Shown here one piece after another: positions 20,838-32,559 of a stretch of DNA of 64,000 bases. The position numbers and the translations under genes were made by a program. The stretch's first letter is position 1. Every line of letters starts with the position of its first letter. The notes beneath the pieces were generated by a model, which searched no databases, was not told the DNA's origin, and saw only the letters and a list, made by a program, of their open reading frames with translations. Source of the DNA: Sepiola atlantica (Eukaryota > Mollusca > Cephalopoda > Sepiida > Sepiolidae); assembly GCA_963556195.1 (NCBI GenBank), contig OY744553.1, positions 13,723,439 to 13,787,438 of the forward strand. Direction: 5' to 3'.

Positions 20838-22212
20838 GCCGATCTTTGCCAAAATCTTTGAATCCTTAATCAATCTAGCGATAGTACGTCACTTAGTTAA
20901 TGCTAAACTTCTATCTGACCGCCAGTATGGATTTAGACAAGAACGATCTATTGCAGATATCCTAACGGTCATCTCTGAACGCATGTATCATACACTCGAC
21001 AAGGCAGGTGAAGCTAGGGCAGTAGCGCTTGATATATCCAAGGCCTTCGACAAGGTATGGCATAAAGGGCTTCTCCTGAAAATACGCTCATACGGTATTA
21101 CTGGGCAACTACTTAATATAATTAGATCCTTCCTAAACAAAAGAAAAATCCAGGTTGTCCTCGATGGCCGTTCATCTAAGCAACATGACATAAATGCTGG
21201 TGTGCCCCAGGGATCTATTCTTGGACCTTTGTTGTTCCTGATCTATATAAACGATCTCCCTGATGACATAGTGTCTGAGATTGGTTTATTTGCTGACGAC
21301 ACCACGCTTTACTCTCGCCATGTTGGCAAAACAGACGCGATCATATCTGAGGCAATGGCTGAATCTTTAGAAAATGACCTCCAGGCTGTAGTGGATTGGG
21401 GCCATAAATGGTTGGTGACTTTTAATGCCGCAAAGACTAAGCTCCTTTCCTTCAACAACTACAAGAAGCCTCTCCAACCACCGATTGTCATGGCAAATAA
21501 CACCCTACCTGAGAGTTCATCATTCAAACTCCTTGGCCTAACCTTCACAGGTAACATGAATTGGAACACATACATTGAAGACATTGCTAAGGCTGCCGCA
21601 AAGAAGGTTGGTGCTAGTGGACTCCTTACACCTGACATTATCCTGTATCTCTACAAAGCCAGCATTCGCCCATGCATGGAGTATTGTTGCCACATCTGGG
21701 CTGGTGCATCATCTACTAGTCTCTCCCTCCTTGACAAAGTCCAAAAAAGAGTCGTTGCCCTAATAGGTCCCTCACTGTCAGCTAAGCTCCAGCCCCTGTC
21801 CCATCGCCGCAATGTAGCATCCTTATGTTTGTTTTACAAGTACTTCAATGAATTGTGCTCTGATGAATTAGCTACTCTGGTGCCCCCTCGACGTAAATTC
21901 ACTAGACTAACTCGACATTCTACTAAATCTCATTCATTCACTATGGAGGTCCCCAGATGCCGGAGAGCATTCTACTCAAATAGCTTCTTTCCTCGTGCTG
22001 CTGGCCTCTGGAACTCCCTCCCTGCCCCCTGTTTCCCCGACAGTACTGACATGCAGAAGTTTAAAACTAATGTGAACAGACATCTCGCTGCTCAGATCCC
22101 AATTTAAGCTGAACCACCGATCATTCTCCCCTTTTCCTTTTTCTCAGTAGCCCCTTACGTTTACAGTGGCGGCCTGCCTTGTTTGGGGTGAATCATGTTA
22201 AAAAAAAAAAAA
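20838..22212 (+). CDS. CR1/Jockey-like LINE reverse transcriptase, 5'-truncated
   Basis: The frame is open from about 20839 (PIFAKIFESL) through ATG 20983 to a stop at 22107. The ATG is internal, since RT blocks with LSDRQYGFRQERSI precede it in frame. Numbering from that ATG, motif A is ALDISKAFDKVWH (15-27), the GVPQGSILGPLLF block is 73-85 and FADD is 103-106 with both catalytic aspartates. Compared with the minus-strand copy at 29.3 kb, residues corresponding to SLYRAR are missing before LLTPDIILYL, a small in-frame deletion. The 3' UTR (CCTTGTTTGGGGTGAATC) ends in an A tract at 22200-22212. The endonuclease half is absent, as in most LINE copies. Open but probably defective. Confidence 0.93.
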
Positions 22213-22345
22213 GCTCTCTCCAGTTGACATTCAAACTCTCTCGGCTAGGCATTATAACTGTCTCTAGTAGGCATTCAAGCTCTCTTTAGCATGTATTGAA
22301 ACTATCTACAGTAGGCATTCAAACTCTCTCTAGTAGGCATATATG
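22213..22345. repeat. 22-bp minisatellite, right part
   Basis: AGTAGGCATTCAAACTCTCT-type units continue after the LINE poly-A. Confidence 0.85.
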
Positions 22346-22576
22346 TACGTGTACATACGTATATGAGTGTTCAGATGTATGTGTGTACTTGTACGCAAAT
22401 GTGGATTTGTTTGTTCCTTTTTGGCGACGAAAAAGACATCACAATTTCTTAACAGAATCTAATAACTAGGCAATAAATGAACTTTATTGTAACTTCAATC
22501 AATTTCCAGTCGATAAGTTAGCGACTCGCCAAGAAAAGTGTAATTAAATACATGCGTTTATTATTTTTTTAATAAA
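22346..22576. other. No recognisable gene
   Basis: Short unassigned AT-rich spacer. Confidence 0.4.
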
Positions 22577-22584
22577 TTTGTTGC

Positions 22585-22639
<55 letters not shown>
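22577..22639. repeat. (TTG)n microsatellite
   Basis: About 20 units of TTG. Confidence 0.97.
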
Positions 22640-22859
22640 CCTGTTTACTTCCTCCTACGAGAGCAGAGTTAGACACAATGTCAATATGTAACGTGGGGAC
22701 AATCCAGCTCCTTCAAAATGGGCACTCTGAATTGGAACAAAAAATTGAATTTCCTCTGTCTAGAAGGAGTTCATTTCACTGACAGAGAACATAAAAACTA
22801 ATTGCAGATTCAGTCCAGATATTACATTTTGCTCCTAGTCAAAAGGTCAAGGAGTTAAC

Positions 22860-22939
<80 letters not shown>
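22860..22939. repeat. (ATG)n microsatellite
   Basis: About 26 units of ATG/GAT. 22940-23424 then holds no recognisable gene. Confidence 0.98.
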
Positions 22940-22941
<2 letters not shown>

Positions 22942-23426
22942 GTCATCTTTGAAAAGAAAAAAACCTCCTCTAATCTTTCTAAATTACAAAAAAAAGTATT
23001 TTTCTTTAATATTCTTTACGTATTTTTTCTGTCTTTTATAACAGAGATCAAAAGTACAAAGTACCCATTTCGAATTACTCAGTTATATAAAAGTTGAGTA
23101 TTTGACAAATCGACGTTCCACCCTTATGTTTATTCATTTCATTATATAACCAGTTTTAATGGGGAATTCATTTTAATTTTTAATGTGAAAGAAAATAAAA
23201 TTTATTGACGTTGAATATCTTAAAGAGCATATCAATTAATCTTTTTGTTGTGTTTTCCTAAAAGTAAACTTGGACGATGTTCAATAACACTCCGCCAATC
23301 ATCATTTAAAAAAATGTATTCCGAATTACCAAAATGTAAAATGAAAATAACTTATTTGGTTTCTGTAAAGAAGATTACAGCGTCAGTAATTGCCGCATGG
23401 AGGGCGGGTAGTTTTTGTTAGTATAT

Positions 23427-23827
23427 ATATTCCATGAAAAATGCCAGTATACTGAAATCATATGCCCTTAATAGGGTTAAGATGAAAATTCATATACATT
23501 AAATGTACAAAAGCAAGGAAATTCCCAAATGTTTACACTTTTATTGTCATTAATTAAGGGTATGACTATATATCAACCAAACCATTTCATTATCACATCA
23601 CTACAGTATAAATCTCTATGCATGAGTGGATGAAGTGTGTGAGGTGCGCTAAAAAATCAATACCAGTAAAATACATAGCCCTGTTGTGCTCGCATACTCT
23701 TAATGACAATAAAAGTGTAAAAATTTGGGAATTTCCTTGCTTTTGTACATTTAGTGTATATGAATTTTCATCTTAACCCTATTAAGGGCATATGATTTAA
23801 GTATACTGGCATTTATCATGGAATGTC
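23427..23827. mobile_element. Foldback MITE with ~130-bp inverted arms
   Basis: The left arm (about 23431-23562, starting TTCCATGAAAAATGCCAGTA) and the right arm (about 23694-23826, ending ATACTGGCATTTATCATGGAA) are reverse complements over about 130 bp with roughly five differences. They enclose about 130 bp of unique sequence. Shared arm text includes CCCTTAATAGGGTTAAGATG and GCAAGGAAATTCCCAAAT. There is no coding sequence, and flanking TATATA/TGTCAC gives no clean TSD. Confidence 0.85.
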
Positions 23828-24252
23828 ACTATGCCTCAATACAATGGTCATTTTAAAGGGTTTTTTGAATTTTCTGGAAAACTAAGGTATATGGTAAACT
23901 AAAATAAAAATGCCATCAACTAGAACCTCTATCTCTGCTAAAAATCATCTGAATCCATCAACTAGTTGATGAGATACAGGGTGACACATACATACGTACG
24001 TACGTACGTACGTACGTACGTACACACGGATAACACAAAATAATGCCTGACCTTTCTGGATCTTTGGGTTGCTTTGACTAATGATGCTGAAATTCTACAC
24101 ACTTATAGAACCTATCAAAAAAAAATGTGTGCTAAGTTTTAACTTATTTGGTTTATTGGGTTTTGAGTTATGATTGATCAAAGAAATGAGATTTCTAGCA
24201 TAGGCCGTTTTTTAGGTCTATTAAGGGATAGAGCGCTCTCGCGCCTCTCTTG

Positions 24253-24294
<42 letters not shown>

Positions 24295-24369
24295 TTTCAT
24301 TAAATTGAACGCTCTTATGACGTCAAGCTGCCGAAATAAGTGTTAAAATTATCACTCTTTTTTTTAGCT
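23828..24369. other. Non-coding with (ACGT)n and (TA)n tracts
   Basis: (CGTA)n at 23984-24022 and TA at 24256-24290. No gene recognised. Confidence 0.5.
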
Positions 24370-24530
24370 ATCCAGCGGTGGGCGAGTGGTTCTAGGTGCC
24401 GGGATTTGAATTATAAAATACTCGTAGCCCGGGGTTTCGAATCACACGACCAATAGTGAATAGTTATATCTCTATGCTGATGAGTCCCGATTAAAAAAGG
24501 ACGAAACATATACGTAAATAGATAATAAAC
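24370..24530 (+). mobile_element. tRNA-like SINE with hammerhead tail, copy 1
   Basis: TGGGCGAGTGGTTCTAGG (about 24379) is A box-like and GGGTTTCGAATCACAC (about 24432) is B box-like, the layout of a tRNA gene. A hammerhead core starts 45 nt after the B box. The same order and spacing are found at 38.9, 50.8 and 51.1 kb. It ends at AATAAACAAACAAAAAT, an A-rich tail. Confidence 0.75.
24467..24524 (+). ncRNA. Hammerhead ribozyme
   Basis: CTGATGA (24477-24483), stem II GTCC (24484-24487) with GGAC (24499-24502), GAAA (24503-24506), a 2-bp stem III (AC with GU) around loop ATATAC, and a GUA cleavage triplet ending at 24516. Stem I pairs TCTAT (24471-24475) with ATAGA (24518-24522); the first pair (G-A) is a mismatch. 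The core is complete and stem II is perfect. The mismatch at 1.1 may weaken activity. Confidence 0.82.
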
Positions 24531-24589
24531 AAACAAAAATATTGATTATATATATATATAGTAGGTATTATTTTTGTTTCTTAGATGTT

Positions 24590-24863
24590 AATCCAATGAA
24601 CCTCCAGTGTTTATAAAAACGTGATCAATAACAAGTTGAGCTGCTTTTAGTATAAATTTTTATTTATACAAACATTATTGGTTGCATATGTGCACACATG
24701 TTCCAGCTGCGATCTTTTAAGAGAGTCAGCTACTTCAGACCTTTAGAAAAAATAATGTTTTTCATTTTTTCTAAAAGATTGAAAAAGTTTGATCTCTCGA
24801 GAGATCACAGCTGAAATATGTATGCACATATGTAACCAATAATGTTTGTATGAATAAAAATTC

Positions 24864-24865
<2 letters not shown>
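24590..24865. mobile_element. Foldback related to the 9.4-kb hammerhead terminus
   Basis: The left arm, ACAAACATTATTGGTTGCAT (about 24668), and the right arm, ATGTAACCAATAATGTTTGT (about 24833), are inverted. Each carries a decayed version of the 9.4-kb ribozyme. The left (minus) arm has CTGAAGT and GGAAC instead of the core sequences; the right (plus) arm keeps GAAA but lacks CUGANGA. Neither is expected to cleave. Confidence 0.75.

Positions 24866-24953
<88 letters not shown>
24866..24953. repeat. (TA)n microsatellite
   Basis: TA tract bordering the left pseudo-LTR of the Penelope element. Confidence 0.97.
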
Positions 24954-24957
<4 letters not shown>

Positions 24958-25433
24958 TATTTCATGTATCCACATCAAATTTTATAAGGAATTATAATTT
25001 TTTTATGTATCCATTTTCAGTATTTACTTCAACAGTGCTCGGTACGTAAGTAGAGCTAGGTAGTAAGCTATGAAAATATATTTATGGCAATTAAGCTACA
25101 CAGAGGCTCCTGCGTTTCATCCCCGGGGGAATCTTCAGGCTAAAATGCATGGAGTTATTTTTGCCGGATGTTTTTACATACACGGCAAGCTAGTTAACGA
25201 ATAAGATTCTTCGTTGTTCTCTCAGCCAATCGTTGGGCTTCCCACGAACAAATTTGTGATTAGTGTTACTTCTTTCCTATATCATGTTCTATTGTTCTGT
25301 ATTCTATAAATTGGCCTATATCCTGTTTCCTTTGTTGTGTCAATATAATGGGTGAGTTTATTTTAACACGTGGTTCTTTCTATTTCTATTTTAGGTTTTT
25401 ATTTTGAAATTGTTAAGTTTTTGTTTAGTTTAG
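24954..25433 (-). repeat. Penelope pseudo-LTR, left
   Basis: Direct repeat of 27755-28231. It contains GTAGAGCTAGGTAGTAAGC, GGCAATTAAGCTACACAG and AAATGCATGGAGTTATTTTT, which recur in part at 8.3, 16.0, 39.6 and 50.1 kb. Confidence 0.9.
25088..25146 (-). ncRNA. Hammerhead ribozyme in the left pseudo-LTR
   Basis: On the minus strand: CTGAAGA (25138-25132), a C-rich/G-rich stem II, GAAA (25118-25115), and a 7-bp stem III (ACGCAGG with TCTGTGT, including G-U pairs) with loop AGCC. The GUA site ends at 25097. Stem I starts with CGA (25139-25141) against TCG (minus-strand GCT, 25096-25094). The U7 to A change is at a non-conserved core position. Confidence 0.82.
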
Positions 25434-25456
25434 TTTTTGTTTATTTATTTATCGTT

Positions 25457-27560
25457 AGCCTAAGGTAAATTTATTTCTGTGTAACCAGCTGTTTGCTATC
25501 TCACTTCTACAGTTTAATAGATTTCGAGGGTCTTTAAAGTTTGGGATTTCAAATTTTTCATTCAGGCATAATCTACACGGGTCGTCTAAATGTCTACATG
25601 TACTGGCCTGTAGTATTATTTTCCATTCAATTATTGGTGAGCGTCCATTTTCTTTGAGCTCCCAATAGTGGTTTGCTAGTGCTGTTTTAATTCGACGTTC
25701 CCTGTTTTTAAATATGCTTTTATGGTCATAATATCTGGTTTTAAAATCTTCAGAGGTCATACCTACGTAGTACTTCTTGTTATTCTGTCTTTCATTGGAT
25801 AATATTGTGGCTTGGTAAACAAATCTGTTGGTTAGGCGTTTATTTTGTAGTGGACAAAGTGTACGATTTATGCAGTTACATCTTTTCTCTTCATTGCTAA
25901 ATTTTTCATTTCTATTCGGGTGGTTACTATTAGTGTTTTGTTTATTTTCATTTGTATTGTTTATATTTTTGTTCTTCTTAGTGTTATTTTTGTTATATTT
26001 TCCACTTTTTTATGTGATTTCTTATTTTTTACTCTCTGTTGTTGTCTTTTAGTATTTTGTTGTTGTGTGCCTTAATTATCATTTCTAGGTTTTCGCAGCA
26101 GATGTAGGATAGTTTTAGGTTATTTTTATTGAATATTTTATACAGGGGATTGGTTACGGGGAAGTGTTTTTCAACCAGATTTAGGAATTTTTTGCCCAGT
26201 TTTGTTTTTAGCATCTGGTTATAGGGCGGTGTATAGTAGATTATCTTTATTTTTATTTTATTTTTAATTTTGTTGTAATTATTAGTGTCCTGTTTCTTAT
26301 ATTTAATTTCGGTATTATGGTAACCACTACTTTTTAGAACTATATTGTAAATGTTGATTGATTTTTTTAAAAACACTTTCGTTGCTACAATTATTGATAA
26401 GCCTACGTTCGATAGAATTCGGAATAGGTTTTATGATTGATGGGGGTGATTAGACTTTGGGTTTACGGATATTGGATTGGCGTTATCTTTTAGGTATGGT
26501 TCGTAAGTATTTTTATTTAAGTTTAACGTGACGTCTAGAAAGTGAGTTGTGTTTATGTTAGCCAGTACTTCTACTTTTAGGCCTAGTTTTTTCATTTCCA
26601 TATGTATAATTTTATTGAAGTTTTCTCCCTTGACTTTGTTGGAATCTCTTATTATCGCTAATCCATCATCTCTATAAAGGCCGATATTTGTATTATCAAA
26701 TATATTTGTGAGTGTATATAAAATGAATAACCCCACAAGATCTGATGCCTCCGCAGAGTCAAGGGCACCCATGGCCAAATCAAAGGAGTTTGTCATATTT
26801 GTTTTAATCCATTGGTCATCGCTATTGATTAAAACTGATCTCATATATTTTTTAATGATGTGGATTTCATCCTTGGATATTTCGACATATATCTCGGCAA
26901 ATTGTAGGGCGATGTTGAAGAGTTCTTTTGATATAGGAAGGTACATTTGTTCTTATTTTCGATATTGTTAAACCAAGCGATTGCTTCGGCAGTATTCACC
27001 CATTGGTTTAATTCTAGGCCTTTTTTTATTTGTTTGTTGATTCCAGATAGAATTGTTTTGCTGGTTCTTCCTATTTCTGGTTTGGTCGGATTAATTAAGC
27101 GAGTGCTAGGGCTATTGTTAAAGTTACTTTTGTGGTCTTTAAATAAGATATAGGCTTCCTTGGGTTTTAATGTATTAACTTTATCGCTAATTTTTAGTTT
27201 ATCTGTGATTTGTTTACTTTCAGTATTTATTATATCTATGTAGTTACGTTCGCTTGTATTTACTTTTTTGTAGTTTTTCGTAATGTTTTCTGTTAGTAGT
27301 TTGTTATACTCTTGTTTATCTATTTTGTAAAAATTTCTAGTTCTGTCTGCTTTTACGGAGATTTTGTTAGAGTTGTTTATGTTTTTAACGATGGTGTGTA
27401 ATTGTTTTTGAAAATTATTATGTTGTTTGTGAAATTCTAAGTTTTTAATTACATTTAAGAGGTCATTTTCAAAGCTAATCCTGAGATCTATTGGTTTAGC
27501 GTTTTTTAAGCTTTTGAATCCGTAGGATTCTTTTGTATCTATGTGTTTACCTTTATTTTA
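25457..27560 (-). pseudogene. Penelope RT/GIY-YIG polyprotein, frameshifted
   Basis: Read 27545 down to 26950, one frame gives DTKESYGFKSLKNAKPIDLR ... KEAYILFKDHK ... TRLINPTKPEIGRTSKTILS ... ELNQWVNTAEAIAWFNNIENK. This is the N-terminal RT of Penelope-group proteins. At about 26950 the frame shifts and resumes at LPISKELFNIALQFAEIY. The short segment that should hold the first catalytic aspartate (motif A) is missing. YRDDG, the second catalytic box, is present near 26670-26655. After further breaks come SNHPHQSI, a C.C...CPL zinc-type stretch (RCNCINRTLCPLQNKR) at about 25870, and the nuclease YYVGMTSEDFKTRYYDHK at about 25775-25720. It ends at 25457. The missing motif A makes it inactive. 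Confidence 0.88.
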
Positions 27561-27754
27561 AAGGAAGAAGTGTGCTCGCCATCGCATTCGGCGTATTAGT
27601 TCATCCGTTTTTTTTTTTATAATTTAATAATGTATCCATGCTTGCTAGGTGTTGGGATATTTTTGAGTGATGTTTCTAAGTTATTTTTTTCCATATTATT
27701 TTTCCGTGGTGAAATAAATTCTTGTGAAAGTGCTCAACTGCTTGAGGAGCTAAA

Positions 27755-28228
27755 TATTAGTATTTCATGTATCCACATAAAGTTTTATAAGGAGATATAA
27801 TTTGTTTATGTATTAATTTTCAGTATTTACTTCAACAGTGCTCAATACGTAAGTAGAGCTAGGTATTAAGCTATGAAAATATATTTATGGCAATTAAGCT
27901 ACACAGAGACTTCCGCGTTTCATCCCCGGGGGGGGGGATCTTCAGGCTAAAATGCATGGAGTTATTTTTGCCGAGTGTTTTTATATACTCGGCAAGTTTG
28001 TTAACGAATAAGATTCTTCGTTGTTCTCTTAGCTGATCGTTGGGCTTCCCACGAACAAATTTGTGGTTAGTGTTAGTTCCTATATCATGTTCCCTTGTTC
28101 TGTATTCTATAGATTGACCTATATTCTGTTTCCTTTGTTGTGTCAATATAATGGGTGAGTTTATTTTAACAAATAGTTCTTCGTATTTCTATTTTAGGTT
28201 TTTATTTTTAAATTGTTATGTTATTGTT

Positions 28229-28231
<3 letters not shown>
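27755..28231 (-). repeat. Penelope pseudo-LTR, right
   Basis: Upstream pseudo-LTR in the element's orientation. A minus frame (28146-27871) runs through it and includes RTREHDIGTNTNHKFVRGKP, also partly readable in the left copy. The element's ORF may therefore begin inside the repeat. Confidence 0.88.
27888..27955 (-). ncRNA. Hammerhead ribozyme in the right pseudo-LTR
   Basis: CTGAAGA (27945-27939), GAAA (27921-27918), a 7-bp stem III (ACGCGGA with TCTGTGT, with G-U pairs), GUA ending at 27900, and stem I CGA (27946-27948) with minus-strand GCT (27899-27897). Stem II contains an expanded run of ten G/C, which may impair folding. Confidence 0.78.

Positions 28232-28296
<65 letters not shown>
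28232..28296. repeat. (TA)n-(GA)n microsatellite
   Basis: A short TA tract followed by about 19 GA units, bordering the Penelope element. Confidence 0.97.
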
Positions 28297-28300
<4 letters not shown>

Positions 28301-28425
28301 AAAAGAGTGATAAATATGCGACGATTGTCCAAATTTATTTCAAATCTCAATTGTTCAATGCAAGGTGTATTCAGTAATAAACTAGTGTTTATTATTCTTT
28401 CCTTAAGCCAAGGCTTTTCAAAGAT

Positions 28426-28429
<4 letters not shown>

Positions 28430-28514
<85 letters not shown>
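28430..28514. repeat. (TA)n microsatellite
   Basis: 85 bp of TA. Neighbouring 28297-28429 and 28515-28734 hold no recognisable gene. Confidence 0.98.
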
Positions 28515-28519
<5 letters not shown>

Positions 28520-28734
28520 TACTGAGTAATAAAATTTGCTTAGCTTCAAAATCTTACTGCAGTTTCACGGTTGTCTTCGACGGACAAAAGCATGATGTGT
28601 GTTATGGTGAGACTGAAGGAGATGCGGATATTAAAGTTATCTACTTATGTTTTATTTATTTAATCAATTACTTTTTTACTTTTTTATGATTTTATTTACT
28701 TATTCATTGACATTTTTTAATCTCACCGAGTTTG

Positions 28735-30600
28735 TTTTTTTTTCACCCCAAACAAGGCACGTTGCCACTGTAGACTTAAAGGTCTACTGAGAATTAGGGT
28801 GAAAGTTTAGGGGATTATCCTAAATTGGGAGCTGTGACGCTACATGTTTGTTCACATTAGTTTTCAATTTCTGCATGTCAGCACAGTCGGTGAAATAGGG
28901 ACCAGGGAGGGAGTTCCAGAGGCCGACAGCTCGAGGAAAAAGCTATTGGACTAGTAGACTTTTCAGCATCTTGTGACCTCCACAGCGAATTGATGGGATT
29001 CAGCTGATTGTCGGGTGGGTCGAGCGTATTTACGTCTAAGGGGCACTTGAGCAGCAAGTTCATCGGAGCACATTCCATTAAAGTACTTGTAAAACAAGCA
29101 CAAAGATGCAACATTGCGGTGAGGGACAGAGGCTGGAGCTTAGTGGATAGTTAAGTGACTATCAGATCAGGGACTCTTTTGTGACCTTGTCTAAGAGGGA
29201 GAGACTAGTGGATGGTGCACCAGCCCAGATGTGACAACAATACTCCATGCATAGGAGGATGGCGGCTTTGTTGAGGTATAGGATAATGTCAGGTGTGAGA
29301 AGTTTTCTAGCACGGTAGAGGGAGCTCACCTTTATTGTAGCAGGCTTAGCAATGGCTTCTATGTATTTGTTCCAATTCATGTTACCTGTGAATGTAAGGC
29401 CGAGGAGTTTGAATGTTGGACTCTCGGGTAGAGTGTTATTTGCCATGGCAACTGGTGGTTTAAGAGGTTTCTTGTAGTTGTTGAAGGAAAGGAGCTTTGT
29501 CTTAGCAGCATTAAATGTTACCATCTATTTATGACCCCATTCCACTACAGACTGGGAGTCACTTTCTAATGATCCAGCCATTGCCTCGGATATGTGCGCG
29601 TCCGTTTTACCTACATGACGAGGGTAGAGCGTAGTGTCGTCAGAAAATATACCCCTCTCAAACACAATATCATTAGGAAGGTGGTTTACGAAAATCAGGA
29701 GCAATACAGGTCTAAGGATCGATCTATGGGGTCAACATGAATTTATGTCATGTTGTTTGGATGAACGGCCATCGAATACAACCTGGAACTTTCTGTTGGA
29801 TAGGAAGGATCTAATTGTATTAAATATTCGTCCAGTAATGCCATATGAATTAATTCTTATGAGACTACTTGTCAAAGGCCTTGGCTATATCAACGCTAAC
29901 TTCACTTGCCTTGTCCAGTGTATGGTATATGCGTTCGGAGATGACCGTTAGGATATCCGCAGCAGACTTTGTTTGCCTAAATGTATACTGATGGTCAGAA
30001 AAAGTTTAGCATTAACAAAGTGCCGGACTATTGCTAGATTGACTAAGGATTCAAAGATATTAGCGGAGAGCGATAGTAGACTGATGGGGCGACAATTCTA
30101 AGGGTCAGTTCTATCTTCAGAATTCTTGAAGACTGGTACCACAAAGTCAATCTTCCAGCTATCGAGGAAGCAAGCTTCAGCAAGGCATTTGTTGTAGAGT
30201 TTGGAGAAGACAGGGGCCAGTTCATCAGAGCATTTATCTATTACTATTACTGCTATAAGATCAGGCTCACAGGCTTTGGGAGTGTCAAGGTTTTTTTATG
30301 ATGTCCAGGACATGAGATAGGGTGATTACCAGGTCATCGAGTGTGATTCCGTCCGAGTGGGAAGTTAGGAAGGAAGTGGCTTGCGGAATCCAAAGTTGAG
30401 TTTAAGGCGAAACGCTGGACAAGTGGTGCAGCCTTGTCAGTTGTCGTGCAAACGACATCAGTGTGGTTGGATAGCGGGGGAATTGTTGATTGCCCATTTT
30501 CCAGAAATCACGAAGACCTAGTTTCTGCGACTGAATGCGTTTCCCCTCATCTCTATATACCTTCTATTTTCTTCCGCTAACACACGGGTTATTTAAAAAA
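28735..30600 (-). pseudogene. CR1/Jockey-like LINE, second copy, decayed
   Basis: The minus-strand homologue of the LINE at 20838-22212. It starts at its 3' end with a T tract and CACCCCAAACAAGGC (complement of the 3' UTR). Readable pieces are PFSDDTTLYPRH-type catalytic region (FADD changed to FSDD), VTFNAAKTKLLSFNNYKKPL, LLGLTFTGNMNWNKYIEA, SLYRARKLLTPDIILYL and, upstream, WKIDFVVPVFKNSEDRTDP, GPDLI and FESLVNLAIVRHF. It extends further 5' than the 20.8-kb copy and keeps the SLYRAR block lost there. Several frameshifts and stops. Confidence 0.9.
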
Positions 30601-31080
30601 AATTTAGATGTCGAACATTTAAAAATAATTCTGACCCAGACAAAGTATTTTCTGTAAGGGATTAAATCGAATTGCATTTTATTCTTCTTACAAAATCAGA
30701 TATTGAGTTTGTAAGAAGTAAGCTTTCGATGTCAAAAAAAAATGATAAAGAGACTAACTTTACTTTATATACTAGATAAAGTAGATTGATGAAAGAACAA
30801 TTTTCCATGTATTTATAGACTTGTAGTTTTGCTTTGCTTTTTTAAAACTATGACATTTTTTTATATTTCTGTTCCAAATGAAAGTAACTTTATATTGACG
30901 AGTACAGAGACATGCTCCTTTTTAAGATGGCACCCATTTGAAAATAATTCCGACTTGGGCAAATATGTTCTGAAAGGAATTAAATCGAATTACATTTGTT
31001 TCTTCTTAACGAAATACTGTCACAATTCACAAAAAAATGTGGAAGTAGAATTAAATCTTGATTGTGTAAAAAGTATTCTT
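30601..31080. other. No recognisable gene
   Basis: AT-rich. Contains two diverged copies of a segment (around 30560-30720 and 30850-31060) sharing AAATAATTC.GAC..., TAAATCGAATT.CATTT and CTTCTTA; a third trace is at 32205-32300. An unnamed dispersed repeat. Confidence 0.5.
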
Positions 31081-31081
31081 A

Positions 31082-31113
<32 letters not shown>

Positions 31114-31142
31114 GGAGGGGGAGAGAAGGGGAGAGAGAGAGA
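31081..31142. repeat. (TA)n-(GA)n microsatellite
   Basis: A short TA tract and GA-rich repeat bordering the foldback element. Confidence 0.95.
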
Positions 31143-31201
31143 AAAGAGGGTAGTGCAGTATTAGTGCAGTTCTAACGAGAGAAAAGTATATATGTAAAGA
31201 A

Positions 31202-32118
<917 letters not shown>

Positions 32119-32204
<86 letters not shown>
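32119..32204. repeat. (CT)n-(TA)n microsatellite
   Basis: About 30 bp of CT followed by about 54 bp of TA. Confidence 0.97.
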
Positions 32205-32208
<4 letters not shown>

Positions 32209-32480
32209 TTACATTTCCTTCTTCTTAAAAAAATGCGGCAATGATCCACAAGAAAATCTGGCGAACTAGAATATAATACTGATTTTGTAGGAAGGAACAA
32301 AAACATAAAACGATTGGCTTTACTTTTTATATAAGATATATTAAAGCAAGTCGTTTTTTGAAACGTCTATTTAACGCTGATGGAATCCAAGAAGACTTCC
32401 GCGGCATTAATTAGATTTGCTGTCAATTAAACTACGCGGGAAAAACTAACAGTCTCCACTGGCGCGAAAACTTCAGTAGT
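32205..32480. other. No recognisable gene
   Basis: Contains a trace of the unnamed repeat seen at 30.6-31.0 kb. Confidence 0.4.
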
Positions 32481-32487
32481 AGTAGTA

Positions 32488-32559
<72 letters not shown>
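32476..32559. repeat. (AGT)n-(AAT)n microsatellite
   Basis: AGT units then about 23 AAT units. The minus frame through it is a poly-leucine artefact. Confidence 0.97.

Larger units (their letters stand above)
24954..28231 (-). mobile_element. Penelope element with two pseudo-LTRs
   Basis: Two direct repeats of about 480 bp (24954-25433 and 27755-28231) flank a minus-strand coding region of about 2.1 kb. Each repeat begins TATTTCATGTATCCACAT, contains a hammerhead, and ends near ATTTCTATTTTAGGTTTTTA. Direct pseudo-LTRs with hammerheads plus RT and GIY-YIG coding are the established structure of Penelope-group elements. The repeats differ by roughly one base in ten, so the copy is not recent. 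(TA)n lies at both outer borders. Confidence 0.9.
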
